A stretch of 64,000 nucleotides of DNA from Actinomadura sp. J1-007. Its GTDB lineage: Bacteria; Actinomycetota; Actinomycetes; Streptosporangiales; Streptosporangiaceae. This document shows, piece by piece, positions 43,707 to 52,095 of the stretch. How positions within the stretch are numbered: position 1 is the first letter of the stretch; each line of letters opens with the position of its first letter. The DNA is taken from the NCBI RefSeq assembly GCF_009793335.1, contig NZ_WING01000001.1:2728001-2792000 (forward strand). Direction: 5' to 3'. Under the pieces are notes generated by a model that searched no databases, had not been told where the DNA came from, and worked only from the letters and a program-made list of their open reading frames with translations. Position numbers and translations under genes: made by a program.

Positions 43707-43932
43707 CCCGCGCCCATAACGGAAACCCAAGCCCCGCTTTTCAGCGACCGTCGGCACCGTCGGTGTCCGGCCCGACCTCCGGACCGTCCGGCCAGGAGGC
43801 GCGGTGCCGAGATCGCGGCGCGCATCACCATGACGCCGCCGCCGTCGCCGCTTCCCGCCGTTGACGACGAGGCGCTCTCGTTCGTCGTACGGTCGCTGAG
43901 GTCGGTGGGCGCGTGCGGGAGGGGCGACCGGT

Positions 43933-44580
43933 TCAGGGTCGGGGTGCGTTGGCCGCGCGTAGGGAATCGATCAGGGCGTCGACGGCGGCGAGCGCGGTGG
44001 CCGGGTCGAGTCCGGCGCGGGAGACCAGGGATAGGCCCTGGACGGTGAACAGCAGCAGTTGCGCCTGGGCTTCGGGTGTCGCGCCCTGGGTGACCTCGCC
44101 GCTCGTCTGCGCGCGCCGCAGGGCGTCGGCGACGATCCGGGTGAAGCGGGCGTGCGAGCGGGCCACGATCTCGCGGGCCTCGGCATCTTGCGGAACGAGT
44201 TCGGCGGTGGTGTTGCCGATCATGCAGCCCTGCGGAACGCCGGCGTCGGAGGCGTACTCCTGCGCCCGCGCCGGGTTGGCGAGCACCTCGCGCAGCGCCG
44301 GCAGCACCGGCCCGCTCTCCAGCGCCGCGACCAGCCGGCGCTCGTAGGTGTCCCAGTACAGCTGGACCGCCGCCAGGTAGAAGTTCCGCTTGTCGCCGAA
44401 GGCGCCGTAGAGGCTGCCCCGTTCCAGGGACAGCCCTTCGACCAGGTCCTGGACGGAGGTGGCTCCGTAGCCCCGGGACCAGAACAGCAGGAGAGCGCGT
44501 TCCAGGGCTTCGCCTCTGTCGAACGCGCGGGAGCCCGGCCGGGGGCGACAGGGCCTGGACGTCGCCGGTCTTGTGGTGAT
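43933..44580 (-). CDS. TetR-family regulator without a clear start codon
   Basis: A TetR N-terminal HTH is evident: RAFDRGEALERALLLFWSRG, YGATSVQDLVEGLSLERGSL, YGAFGDKRNFYLAAVQLYW. It is followed by a C-terminal ligand domain with GVPQGCMIGNTTAELVPQD, as in the TetR_C group near AcnR/YxaF-like proteins. The frame is open from a stop at 44611-44613, but no ATG, GTG or TTG precedes the HTH. The first internal GTG (44307) would remove the DNA-binding domain. Either a base is missing near the 5' end or a rare start is used; the ATC at 44580 follows AGAAGGA closely. The 5' boundary is therefore uncertain. Confidence 0.65.
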   Translation of the reverse strand: MTTRPATSRPCRPRPGSRAFDRGEALERALLLFWSRGYGATSVQDLVEGLSLERGSLYGAFGDKRNFYLAAVQLYWDTYERRLVAALESGPVLPALREVLANPARAQEYASDAGVPQGCMIGNTTAELVPQDAEAREIVARSHARFTRIVADALRRAQTSGEVTQGATPEAQAQLLLFTVQGLSLVSRAGLDPATALAAVDALIDSLRAANAPRP

Positions 44581-44655
44581 TCCTTCTGCTACCGGGGCTC
44601 CACGTTTGGTTCACCGCCCGGCGCTCTGCCCGCCTGTCTCCCCGAACCGCATCCT

Positions 44656-45423
44656 TCAGGCCACAGAAAGCGCAGGCTGCGCGCAACGCCGAAGGGCAGC
44701 CGCGGGTGATCGCGGACGGTCAGGGCTCTTTCCGGTGCCACGGATTCGGCGCAGGGTGGGGAGGCGGCTGGATTTATCGGGGTGGCTGTTGTGGGTTCGG
44801 GGGTGGGTGGTTGGTGCGGGGGTGGCGGGAAGTGGTTCGTCGTGGTCGGCGCGCAGGCCGTCGAGGGAGATGCGGAGCAGCCTGTTCCACATCAGGGGGC
44901 GGCACTCGCCGGTGATCTGGACGGCGTGGCCCAGTGAGACCAGCAGGAGCAGCAGGTCGTCGGTGGTCACGCCGGGGCGCAGCAGGCCCGTGGCGCGGGC
45001 GCACAGTTCCTCGATGACCAGGCGGAGCTGGTGGATGCCCTCCAGATCGGGGTCCGCCCAGGTCAGCGCGAAACGTTCCATGATCGCGCGATGGCGCGCA
45101 TAGCCGGTCAGGGCCTGCTGGTAGAAGTCGGTCAGCGCCGCCCAGGGCTCCTCGGCCTCGATCGCCGCCCGGCGCGCGGATTCCGCCCATTCCGAGAAAT
45201 CCTTGCGCAGCACCGTGTGGACGAGGTCTTCCTTCTTCGGGAAGTGGCGGTAGAGGGTGCCCATGCCCACGCCGCTACGGCGGGCGATCTCGCGGACGTC
45301 CACCGCGGTGCCCTGCTCGGCCAGCACCTCGGCGGCGGCCTCGACGATCGCGTCTCGGTTGCGCATCGCGTCGGCGCGCGGCGCGCGGCGGCGGGGGGTG
45401 TTCTCCGGTTCGGCCACTGCCAT
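44656..45423 (-). CDS. TetR-family repressor
   Basis: 255 aa. The N-terminal HTH is classical TetR: RNRDAIVEAAAEVLAEQGTA, VDVREIARRSGVGMGTLYRH, FPKKEDLVHTVL. The ligand-binding part is helical, with about 45 disordered Pro/Arg/His residues at the C-terminus that are unusual for the family. It is divergent from the deazaflavin-type nitroreductase gene, and the 87-base space between them holds two matching palindromes. This strongly suggests that it represses itself and the nitroreductase. The inducer is unknown. Confidence 0.92.
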   Translation of the reverse strand: MAVAEPENTPRRRAPRADAMRNRDAIVEAAAEVLAEQGTAVDVREIARRSGVGMGTLYRHFPKKEDLVHTVLRKDFSEWAESARRAAIEAEEPWAALTDFYQQALTGYARHRAIMERFALTWADPDLEGIHQLRLVIEELCARATGLLRPGVTTDDLLLLLVSLGHAVQITGECRPLMWNRLLRISLDGLRADHDEPLPATPAPTTHPRTHNSHPDKSSRLPTLRRIRGTGKSPDRPRSPAAALRRCAQPALSVA

Positions 45424-45446
45424 GCGTCTAAGCGTACCGCCTTATG

Positions 45447-45492
45447 CGGAGCACCTGCTCCGCCCTGTGCTACTTTGAGGAGCAAGTGCTCC
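45447..45492. promoter_or_regulatory. Twin TetR operators GGAGCA-NN-TGCTCC
   Basis: CGGAGCACCTGCTCCG at 45447-45462 and GGAGCAAGTGCTCC at 45479-45492 share perfect GGAGCA/TGCTCC arms with a 2-base centre. The centres are 31 bases apart, about three helical turns, so bound dimers would lie on the same face. The pair sits between the divergent TetR and nitroreductase genes. Confidence 0.8.
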
Positions 45493-45510
45493 GGATAGTG
45501 AGGGGATGTC

Positions 45511-46053
45511 ATGTCCGACCCGTCCACGGCGACCGAGAACGAGGCCGTGCCTCCGGTCACCAACTGGAACGAACGGATCATCGCCGAGTTTCGAGCGAAC
45601 GGCGGGTACGTGGCGTGGAGCAGCGACGGCGAATTCGCCGCGGGCCGTCCCATCCCGCCCCGGTTTCCCGGGTTCGACGAGCGGGGTATGCCGCTGATCC
45701 TGGTGCACCACACCGGGGCCAAGACCGGGCGCGAGCGGATCAACCCGCTGTTCTACCAGCCGGTCGGCGATGGCTGGGCCATCTTCGGAACCCACGGCGG
45801 CAGCCCGCGCCATCCGGTCTGGTACCACAACCTCATGGCGAATCCGCAGGCCACAGTCGAGGTCGGGGCGGAGAGAGTGCCGGTCGTCGCTCGGCTCGCG
45901 GAGGGCGCGGAGCGCGAACGGCTCTGGGCGAACGAGGTGGCGCTCGTCCCGAAGTTCGCCGAGTTCGAGGCGGCCGCCGGCAGGCAGATCCCTGTCGTCG
46001 TGCTGGAACGTGTGCATGGCTCCACCCCCACCCCGCCGCTTTCCGAGAAATGA
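45511..46053 (+). CDS. Deazaflavin (F420)-dependent nitroreductase family protein
   Basis: 180 aa, ATG 45511. It matches the Ddn/split beta-barrel family: WNERIIAEFRANGGYV at the N-terminus, LILVHHTGAKTGRERINPL (the phosphate/F420-binding strand-loop), GDGWAIFGTHGGSPRHPVWYHN and LMANPQATVEVG are the conserved blocks. Such proteins bind F420H2 and reduce quinones or nitro compounds. The gene is divergent from its likely TetR repressor and ends before a strong hairpin. Confidence 0.9.
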   Translation: MSDPSTATENEAVPPVTNWNERIIAEFRANGGYVAWSSDGEFAAGRPIPPRFPGFDERGMPLILVHHTGAKTGRERINPLFYQPVGDGWAIFGTHGGSPRHPVWYHNLMANPQATVEVGAERVPVVARLAEGAERERLWANEVALVPKFAEFEAAAGRQIPVVVLERVHGSTPTPPLSEK

Positions 46054-46154
46054 GTGCGGGTCGCGTCGGGTTTCTCGCCGTCGTCCGCCACGGGCGTCTT
46101 CGCGGCTCCGTGCCCGTCCGCGTCAGATGTGCGGCGGGCGCGCTGAACGAATGT

Positions 46155-46204
46155 TGCGGAACGGCCGCGCCATTCCCCCGTTGGATGGGCGCGGCCGTTC
46201 CGCA
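46155..46204. terminator. Bidirectional terminator hairpin
   Basis: Perfect 17-base arms TGCGGAACGGCCGCGCC and GGCGCGGCCGTTCCGCA with a 16-base loop, between the convergent nitroreductase and SGNH hydrolase genes. Confidence 0.7.
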
Positions 46205-46234
46205 CAACGTTTGATGCGCATGTGTCGCCGAGGG

Positions 46235-46897
46235 TTAGTCGACCAGGCGGAGCCAGGCTTTTGCTAGGGCGGCGTGGCCGGGCGGGGTGGGGTGGACGCC
46301 GTCTTCGGCCCAGTATTCGGGGGCGGTCGTCGCGGCGAGTTCGGCGAACATGCCGTCGGCGGCGAGCAGGTGCGCGCCGTACTTGAGGGCGAGTTCGCGA
46401 ACGGCCTGGATCTTCGGGTCCAGGTCGTCCCGCCATTTCTTGCGGTCCTCTTCGCCGAGGTGCATGGGGCCGACTTCGACGGTGCCGCGGATCGGCAGGA
46501 GGAACGGCTCGATGAGGATCAGTTCGGTGCCGGCGTCGGCGAGGGGCGCGAGCAGGCGGTCGTAGCCCGCGGCGTACTCGTCCGCGGAGATCATGTAGCC
46601 GTCCGGGTCGTACGAGTGCCAGCCGACGTCGTTCATGCCGACGAGGACCGACACCACGTCCGGGCGCGCGTCGAGCACGTCCGCCTGCCAGCGGGCTTCG
46701 AGGTCCATCACCTTGTTGCCCGCGATCCCGGTGTTCAGCCAGGTCACGGGCCGGTCCGGGTGCCGCAGGCCCCACTCGCCCGCGACGCGCAGCGGGTAGC
46801 CGAACCCGAGCCGGTCCTCGCTCTCCAGCCGCTGGCAGTCGGTGATCGAGTCGCCGGTGAACATCACGGTGCTTCCGGCACGAAGGGTGATCGTCAT
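46235..46897 (-). CDS. SGNH/GDSL-family hydrolase
   Basis: 220 aa, ATG 46897. Block I is FTGDSITDC (nucleophile Ser17), block II NTGIAGNKVMDL, block III VGMNDVGWHS and block V AEDGVHPTPPGHAAL with the catalytic Asp and His. There is no signal peptide, so it is probably cytosolic. It resembles the acetylesterase/rhamnogalacturonan-type GDSL hydrolases. It is 23 bases downstream of the FAD monooxygenase gene on the same strand and probably co-transcribed with it. Substrate unknown. Confidence 0.92.
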   Translation of the reverse strand: MTITLRAGSTVMFTGDSITDCQRLESEDRLGFGYPLRVAGEWGLRHPDRPVTWLNTGIAGNKVMDLEARWQADVLDARPDVVSVLVGMNDVGWHSYDPDGYMISADEYAAGYDRLLAPLADAGTELILIEPFLLPIRGTVEVGPMHLGEEDRKKWRDDLDPKIQAVRELALKYGAHLLAADGMFAELAATTAPEYWAEDGVHPTPPGHAALAKAWLRLVD

Positions 46898-46920
46898 GTG
46901 TGCTCCTAGAAAAGAGGGGT

Positions 46921-48414
46921 TCAGAACGCCGGGCTGCCGAACCAGCGGGTGGCGGCCCGTTCGAACGATTCGCGGTCGGGGGTGCGGTCGCCGGTCCAGG
47001 CGACGATGCCGTCAGGGCGGACGAGGACGGTGCCCGTTCCGAGGTCGTTCCTCGCCGGTCCGGACGCGTACGTGATGCGGGTCTCCCAGGCCCTCGCCGA
47101 CGTTTGCAGGCGCCGGTCGGTACTGAAGTCGAGCGCGACGCCTCGTCCGTCGTGCATCAGGTCGCCCAGACGGGTGCCGTCCTCAAGACGAAAGTCGGGG
47201 GCGCTGCGGCCGATGAGCGGGTGCTCGTTGCCGAGGTCGTAGCGGATCGACGATCCGGACGTCTTGTCGAACACGTACGTCGTTCCGTCACGGGTCCCGA
47301 GAAGGTCGCGGACCAGCCGCTGGATCGCCTGCGCGTGCGGGTCCGGCCGCATGACCGCCACCTGGGCGCGCGTCCAGTCGAGCGCCCACGCGCCGACCGG
47401 ATGGCGCTCGCGGGTGTAGGTATCGAGAAGCCCGTCCGGAGCGCGGCCGTGAACGGTCGCCGCGAGCTTCCACCCCAGGTTCACGGCGTCGCCGATGCCG
47501 AGGTTGAGTCCCTGCGCTCCCAAGGGAGAGTGGATGTGCGCGGCGTCGCCCGCGAGCAGGACGCGGCCCTGCCGGTACGTCGTCGCCTGCTTCGCCCGAT
47601 CGGTGAAGCTGGAGGCGAGATGGACGTCGTTCAACGTCACGTCGGTGCCGGACACGCGCCGCAGAACGGCCTGGAGGTGTTCGCGGGACGGCTGCTGGGA
47701 GCGGTCGAACGCGCCGCCGTCGCACTCCATCATGCCGACGTGCCCTTCGGCGGGCGTCCGGAGGTACATGCCGGTCGGCGTCAGGTTGAACCCCGGGCTC
47801 AGCTTCTCGGGGTCCGCGATGTCGGCGACCATGGCGTACCCGGTGAACTGCGGCTCCGTCCCGACGAAGTCGAAACCCGCGAGCCGACGGACCGTGCTGC
47901 GCCCGCCGTCGCATCCGACGAGCCAGCGCGCCGGGTACTCGTTCCCGCCGGCTCGCGCGACCACGCCCTCGCCGTCCTGCGCGATGGCCGAGACCGTGAC
48001 GCCGCGCCGGACGTCCACGCCGAGCTTGGCCGCCCGCTCGGACAGCACCGTCTCGACGGCTTCGAGGTTCGTCATCACGCCGTCCGCCGCCGGGCTGGGA
48101 AGCCGGAACGGCAGGGCGGCCACGTCGACATCGGCCGGATCGAGCATCATGCCCGCGAAGTGCCCCACGCCGCGAGGGGCCGTCGGCTCGTCCGCGCCGG
48201 AATCGTCCACGCCCAGTTCGTGCAGCATCCCGCGGCGGTGGAACGCCTCGACCGACGCGGCGGACAAGCCCCGCATCCCGAGCGGATCCGCCTTCCAGGG
48301 GGAACGGATCTCCGCCTCCCGTTCGAGCACGAGGACTGAGCAGCCCGCGAGACCGAGCTCGCAGGCGAGAAATAGACCGATCGGGCCAGCGCCCACGATC
48401 ACCACATCATGCAC
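46921..48414 (-). CDS. FAD-dependent aromatic-type monooxygenase
   Basis: 497 aa. GTG 48414 follows GGAAGGGGAG and gives (V)HDVVIVGAGPIGLFLACEL; the frame opens earlier at 48453. The Rossmann motif GAGPIG, the DG motif region WLVGCDGGRSTVRRLAG, and the second FAD motif LLAGDAAHIHSPLGAQGLNL are those of class A flavoprotein hydroxylases such as PgaE and rifampicin or tetracycline monooxygenases. A thioredoxin-like C-terminal domain of about 100 residues (SAPDFRLEDGTRLGDLM) matches the polyketide hydroxylase subgroup. It is divergent from the SARP regulator, which may control it. Substrate is probably an aromatic polyketide-like or xenobiotic compound. Confidence 0.9.
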   Translation of the reverse strand: MHDVVIVGAGPIGLFLACELGLAGCSVLVLEREAEIRSPWKADPLGMRGLSAASVEAFHRRGMLHELGVDDSGADEPTAPRGVGHFAGMMLDPADVDVAALPFRLPSPAADGVMTNLEAVETVLSERAAKLGVDVRRGVTVSAIAQDGEGVVARAGGNEYPARWLVGCDGGRSTVRRLAGFDFVGTEPQFTGYAMVADIADPEKLSPGFNLTPTGMYLRTPAEGHVGMMECDGGAFDRSQQPSREHLQAVLRRVSGTDVTLNDVHLASSFTDRAKQATTYRQGRVLLAGDAAHIHSPLGAQGLNLGIGDAVNLGWKLAATVHGRAPDGLLDTYTRERHPVGAWALDWTRAQVAVMRPDPHAQAIQRLVRDLLGTRDGTTYVFDKTSGSSIRYDLGNEHPLIGRSAPDFRLEDGTRLGDLMHDGRGVALDFSTDRRLQTSARAWETRITYASGPARNDLGTGTVLVRPDGIVAWTGDRTPDRESFERAATRWFGSPAF

Positions 48415-48658
48415 GTAACTCCCCTTCCGAAAGCCTGTATGCCGTTCAGGCACCCAAAGGCTGACCTGGCCCGCTCACACGGGACCCGCACCGCGCTGAC
48501 ATGGGGACGGACGATGCTGACACCCCGCGCCCGCACCGTGTCAGCACGGGCGGGGTGACGGGGCGAACGCGCGTACGCCGCCAGCCCGTAGGGACTACCG
48601 GGCGAACGGCTCGGCGTGGGATTTGGGGAGTTGGCGGGGGGCGCGCGAAGATCGGGGG

Positions 48659-51600
48659 ATGGATGGGGGCGGGCGGGTTCGCGTCACGGTGCTGGGTGCC
48701 TTTCAGGTGTCTCGCGGTGGCGCTGTGCTGGCCGTTCCCGGGGCGCGGTCGCAGGGGCTGGTCGTACGGCTTGCGCTCGCCGGAGGGCGGGCGGTCGAGC
48801 AGGGGGTGCTGGTCGACGCGATCTGGGCCGAGGAGCCCCCGGCCGCGCCCGCCAACGCCCTCCAGGCCCTCGTCTCGCGGCTGCGCCGGAGCCTCGGTTC
48901 GGCCGGGGACGTCGCGCAGGTCGCGGGCGGATACCGGCTGGACGTGGACGCCGATGACGTGGACGCGCTGCGGTTCGAACGGCTCGCCGCGGCCGGACGT
49001 GAACGCCTGCGCGCCGGCGACCCGGGCGGCGCGGCGGCCGTGCTCGGCGAAGCCGTCGCGCTGTGGGGCGACCGTCCCGGCGCCGAGCCCTCGATCGTCG
49101 CCGCGGTGGCGCCCGCCGCCGCGACCCGGCTGGCGCGCGTCTCGGTCGAGGCCGTCGCCGACCTCGCGGACGCCGAGCTGGCGCTGGGCCGGGCCGACGC
49201 CGCCGCCGCCCGCCTGAACGCCCTGCTCGCCGAGCAACCCGTCCACGAACGGGCCGCCGCGCTGCTCATGGACGCGCTCGCCGCCCAGGGCCGCCAGGCC
49301 GAGGCCCTCGCCCTGTACGAACGGGTCCGCGAGACGCTGGCGGACGTTCTCGGCACCGACCCGGGCGCCGCCCTGCGCGAACGCCACCTGCGCCTGCTGC
49401 GCGCCGAGCCGTCCGCCCCCGACGCCGACGCGGACGCGCCGCGGACCAGCCCCGGCAACCTGCCCGCGCCGCTGAGCAGCCTCATCGGACGCGACGACGA
49501 CCTCGCACGGATCGGCGCGCTGCTCGCGGCCGGGCGCCTGGTCACCGTGCTCGGGCCCGGCGGCGCGGGCAAGACGCGCCTCGCCGTCGAGGCCGCCCGC
49601 CGCCACCGCCACGCGTACCGCGACGGCGCCTGGATGATCGACCTCGCGTCCGTCACCGAACCGGCGAAGATCGGCGCGGCGCTGCTGGCGGCGATCGGGC
49701 TGCGCGGCTCGGCGCTGTTCGAGGCTTCGGGCAGGCCGCGCGGCGACCCGGCCAGCGAGCTGGACGTGCTGGCCGACCGGCTCGGCGGCCGGGAGAGCCT
49801 GCTCGTGGTGGACAACTGCGAGCACCTGATCGACGCCGTCGCGCACCTGGTCGCGGCGCTGCTGGCCCGCTGCGCCGGGCTGCGGGTGCTGGCCACGAGC
49901 CGGGAGCCGCTCGCGATCGACGGCGAGGCGCTCGTACCGCTCGGCCCGCTCGCCCTGCCCGAGGCGGACGCGGACGTCGAGCGGGCCCGCCGTACGGCGT
50001 CGGTGCGCCTGTTCTCCGAGCGGGCGGCGGCCGTACGGCCCGGGTTCGACGTGGACGAGCACGGCCTCGGTGACGTGCTGCGCGTCGTCCGCGGCCTGGA
50101 CGGCATGCCGCTCGCGCTCGAACTGGCCGCGGCCCGCCTGCGCACGCTCTCGCTGGCCGACCTGGCCGCCGGGCTGTCCGACCGGTTCCGCCTGCTGACC
50201 ACCGGCGCCCGTACCGCGCTGCCCCGGCACCGGACGCTGCGCGCGGTCATCGCCTGGAGCTGGGACCTGCTCGGCGAGCACGAGCGTACGGTCGCCGAGC
50301 GCGTGTCGATCCTGTCCGGCGGCATCACACCGTCCTCGGCCGCGACGGTCTGCGCCGGTACCGCGGTACCGGCCGCCGAGGTACCCGAACTGCTCGCGAG
50401 CCTCGTTGACCGGTCGCTGCTCCAGCTCGCACCGGACACCGGCCGTTACCGGATGCTGGAGACGATCCGCGAGTACGGCCTGGAGAGCCTGGCGGAGCAG
50501 GGGGGCCTGGCGCGCGTCCGGGACCTGGCCGCCCGTTACTTCGCCGAGCTGGTCGCCCGCCAGGACCCGCTGCTGCGCGGCCCCGAGCAACTCGGCGCGC
50601 TCAAGGTGCTGGGCGCCGAGTACGACAACGTCCTCGCCGCCCTGCGCCACCTCTGCGACACCGGCGACGCCGACGGCGCGATCGGGCTGACGGTGGACCT
50701 GGCCTGGTACTGGGAGATGCTCGGCCGCCACGCCGACGCAACGTACTGGCTCACCAAAGCGGTCGCCCTCCCGCACGAGCGGCCGACCGCCCCACCGAAC
50801 GCGTTGCCGGACGGGGCGCGGGAGGCGCCGCCGGCCGAGTCGCCCGGCGTGAGGCGCGTTATCGCTGAGGGGTTGCTGCTGCTCGGCACCGTCGCCCCGC
50901 AGGGTGCGCTGATCAACGACTCGTTCGAGGAACGGCGCGAGGAGCTGTGGGCGCTCATCGACCGGCTGCTGAACGGTCCGGGGGCGCCGGGCTTCGGCGC
51001 CGTGCTGACCGCGGTCAGGCTGGCCTCCCTGGAGGCGTCCGAGGCGTCGCGGACGATCACGCGGCGCCTGGCCGGCGGGACGGACGTGTGGCTGGCCGGG
51101 CTCGCCCATCTGTTCCAGGCCCGTTCCGCGGAGAACGAGGGCCATCTCGACCAGGCCCGCAGCGACGTGACCGCAGCCCTCGACCGCTTTCGCCAGGTGG
51201 GTGACCGCTGGGGCCTGGCCACCGCGCTGCCGCTGCGCGCGCTGCTGCGGCAGTACGACGGCGATCTCGACGGCGCGCTGGCGGATCTGGGCGAGGCCAA
51301 GCGGCTGGCCCGCGAGTTCGGGTCGCTCAGCCTCAGCGACGAGGTCTTCATCGAGCTGCGCTGGATCGACCTGCACGTTCATCTGGACGAGACCGCGCGG
51401 GCGGGCGAGCTGATCGCCGCGGCCCGGGAGCGCGCGCTGCGTTCGGCGTCGCCCGAGCTCACGATCCTGCTCGACGCGCGGGAGGCCGCCCTGCGGACGC
51501 TGACGGGCGAACTGGACCGGGCGCGCGAGCTGGTCGAGTCGGCGGAGGCCGGGCTGTCCGAGCAGCACCCGTTCGGCGGCGACCACGGGCGGGCGATGGT

Positions 51601-51991
51601 CGGCGTGGTGCGGGGCGCGCTCGACCTCGAACTCGGGAACGGCCCGGCCGCCGAGGAGACGCTCGGCCGGGCGTACGCGGCGGCCGTCGAGAGCAAGGAC
51701 CTGCCGATGGTGGCGACGGTCGCGGTGGCCGTGGCCGGGCTCGCCGCGCTGTACGGGCTGTACGGCGACGCGGCCGTCGTCCTCGGCGCGGCGGCCCGCC
51801 TGCGGGGCGCGCACGACCGCACGGACCGGCAGGTCCGCACGCTGAGCGACCGCGCCCGAGCCGCGCTCGGCGGCGGACGCTTCGACGAGGCGTACGAGTC
51901 CGGCTGGCGGATGGACGCCCCAACGGCCGTCACCCGAGCCGACCCGGCCCGCCTCCGCCGCCCACCGGCCGACGCGCCACCCCCGGCCTGA
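48659..51991 (+). CDS. SARP/AfsR-type regulator with BTAD, NTPase and TPR-like regions
   Basis: 1110 aa from ATG 48659; the frame opens at 48623. Residues 1-90 are an OmpR-like winged helix (TVLGAFQVSRGGAVLAVPGA, LQALVSRLRRSLG). A BTAD domain follows (ERLRAGDPGGAAAVLGEAVALW, ALYERVRETLADVLGTDPG). The NTPase has Walker A GPGGAGKTRL, Walker B SLLVVDNCEHL and the sensor VLATSREPLAI. The C-terminal 450 residues are TPR-like helices. Such proteins activate antibiotic or secondary-metabolite genes. Its divergent partner, the FAD monooxygenase, is a plausible target; no biosynthetic core enzymes are present. Confidence 0.92.
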   Translation: MDGGGRVRVTVLGAFQVSRGGAVLAVPGARSQGLVVRLALAGGRAVEQGVLVDAIWAEEPPAAPANALQALVSRLRRSLGSAGDVAQVAGGYRLDVDADDVDALRFERLAAAGRERLRAGDPGGAAAVLGEAVALWGDRPGAEPSIVAAVAPAAATRLARVSVEAVADLADAELALGRADAAAARLNALLAEQPVHERAAALLMDALAAQGRQAEALALYERVRETLADVLGTDPGAALRERHLRLLRAEPSAPDADADAPRTSPGNLPAPLSSLIGRDDDLARIGALLAAGRLVTVLGPGGAGKTRLAVEAARRHRHAYRDGAWMIDLASVTEPAKIGAALLAAIGLRGSALFEASGRPRGDPASELDVLADRLGGRESLLVVDNCEHLIDAVAHLVAALLARCAGLRVLATSREPLAIDGEALVPLGPLALPEADADVERARRTASVRLFSERAAAVRPGFDVDEHGLGDVLRVVRGLDGMPLALELAAARLRTLSLADLAAGLSDRFRLLTTGARTALPRHRTLRAVIAWSWDLLGEHERTVAERVSILSGGITPSSAATVCAGTAVPAAEVPELLASLVDRSLLQLAPDTGRYRMLETIREYGLESLAEQGGLARVRDLAARYFAELVARQDPLLRGPEQLGALKVLGAEYDNVLAALRHLCDTGDADGAIGLTVDLAWYWEMLGRHADATYWLTKAVALPHERPTAPPNALPDGAREAPPAESPGVRRVIAEGLLLLGTVAPQGALINDSFEERREELWALIDRLLNGPGAPGFGAVLTAVRLASLEASEASRTITRRLAGGTDVWLAGLAHLFQARSAENEGHLDQARSDVTAALDRFRQVGDRWGLATALPLRALLRQYDGDLDGALADLGEAKRLAREFGSLSLSDEVFIELRWIDLHVHLDETARAGELIAAARERALRSASPELTILLDAREAALRTLTGELDRARELVESAEAGLSEQHPFGGDHGRAMVGVVRGALDLELGNGPAAEETLGRAYAAAVESKDLPMVATVAVAVAGLAALYGLYGDAAVVLGAAARLRGAHDRTDRQVRTLSDRARAALGGGRFDEAYESGWRMDAPTAVTRADPARLRRPPADAPPPA

Positions 51992-52095
51992 GCGGCACCC
52001 GGGCGCGGCCGACGGCAGGCCCGCCGCGCGGACGGCTCGAAGCACGTCCGCCGGACCTTACGGCCGGTCCAAAGGTGACGTGCGGCGGCGGGCCG

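Noticed and set aside
44706-45103. Plus-strand open frames opposite the TetR gene at 44656-45423
   Set aside because: Antisense shadows; the minus strand encodes an unmistakable TetR HTH in this interval.
48446-52045. A 1199-codon minus-strand open frame opposite the SARP regulator
   Set aside because: High-GC shadow of a gene with clear winged-helix, BTAD and NTPase motifs. No motif appears in the antisense translation.
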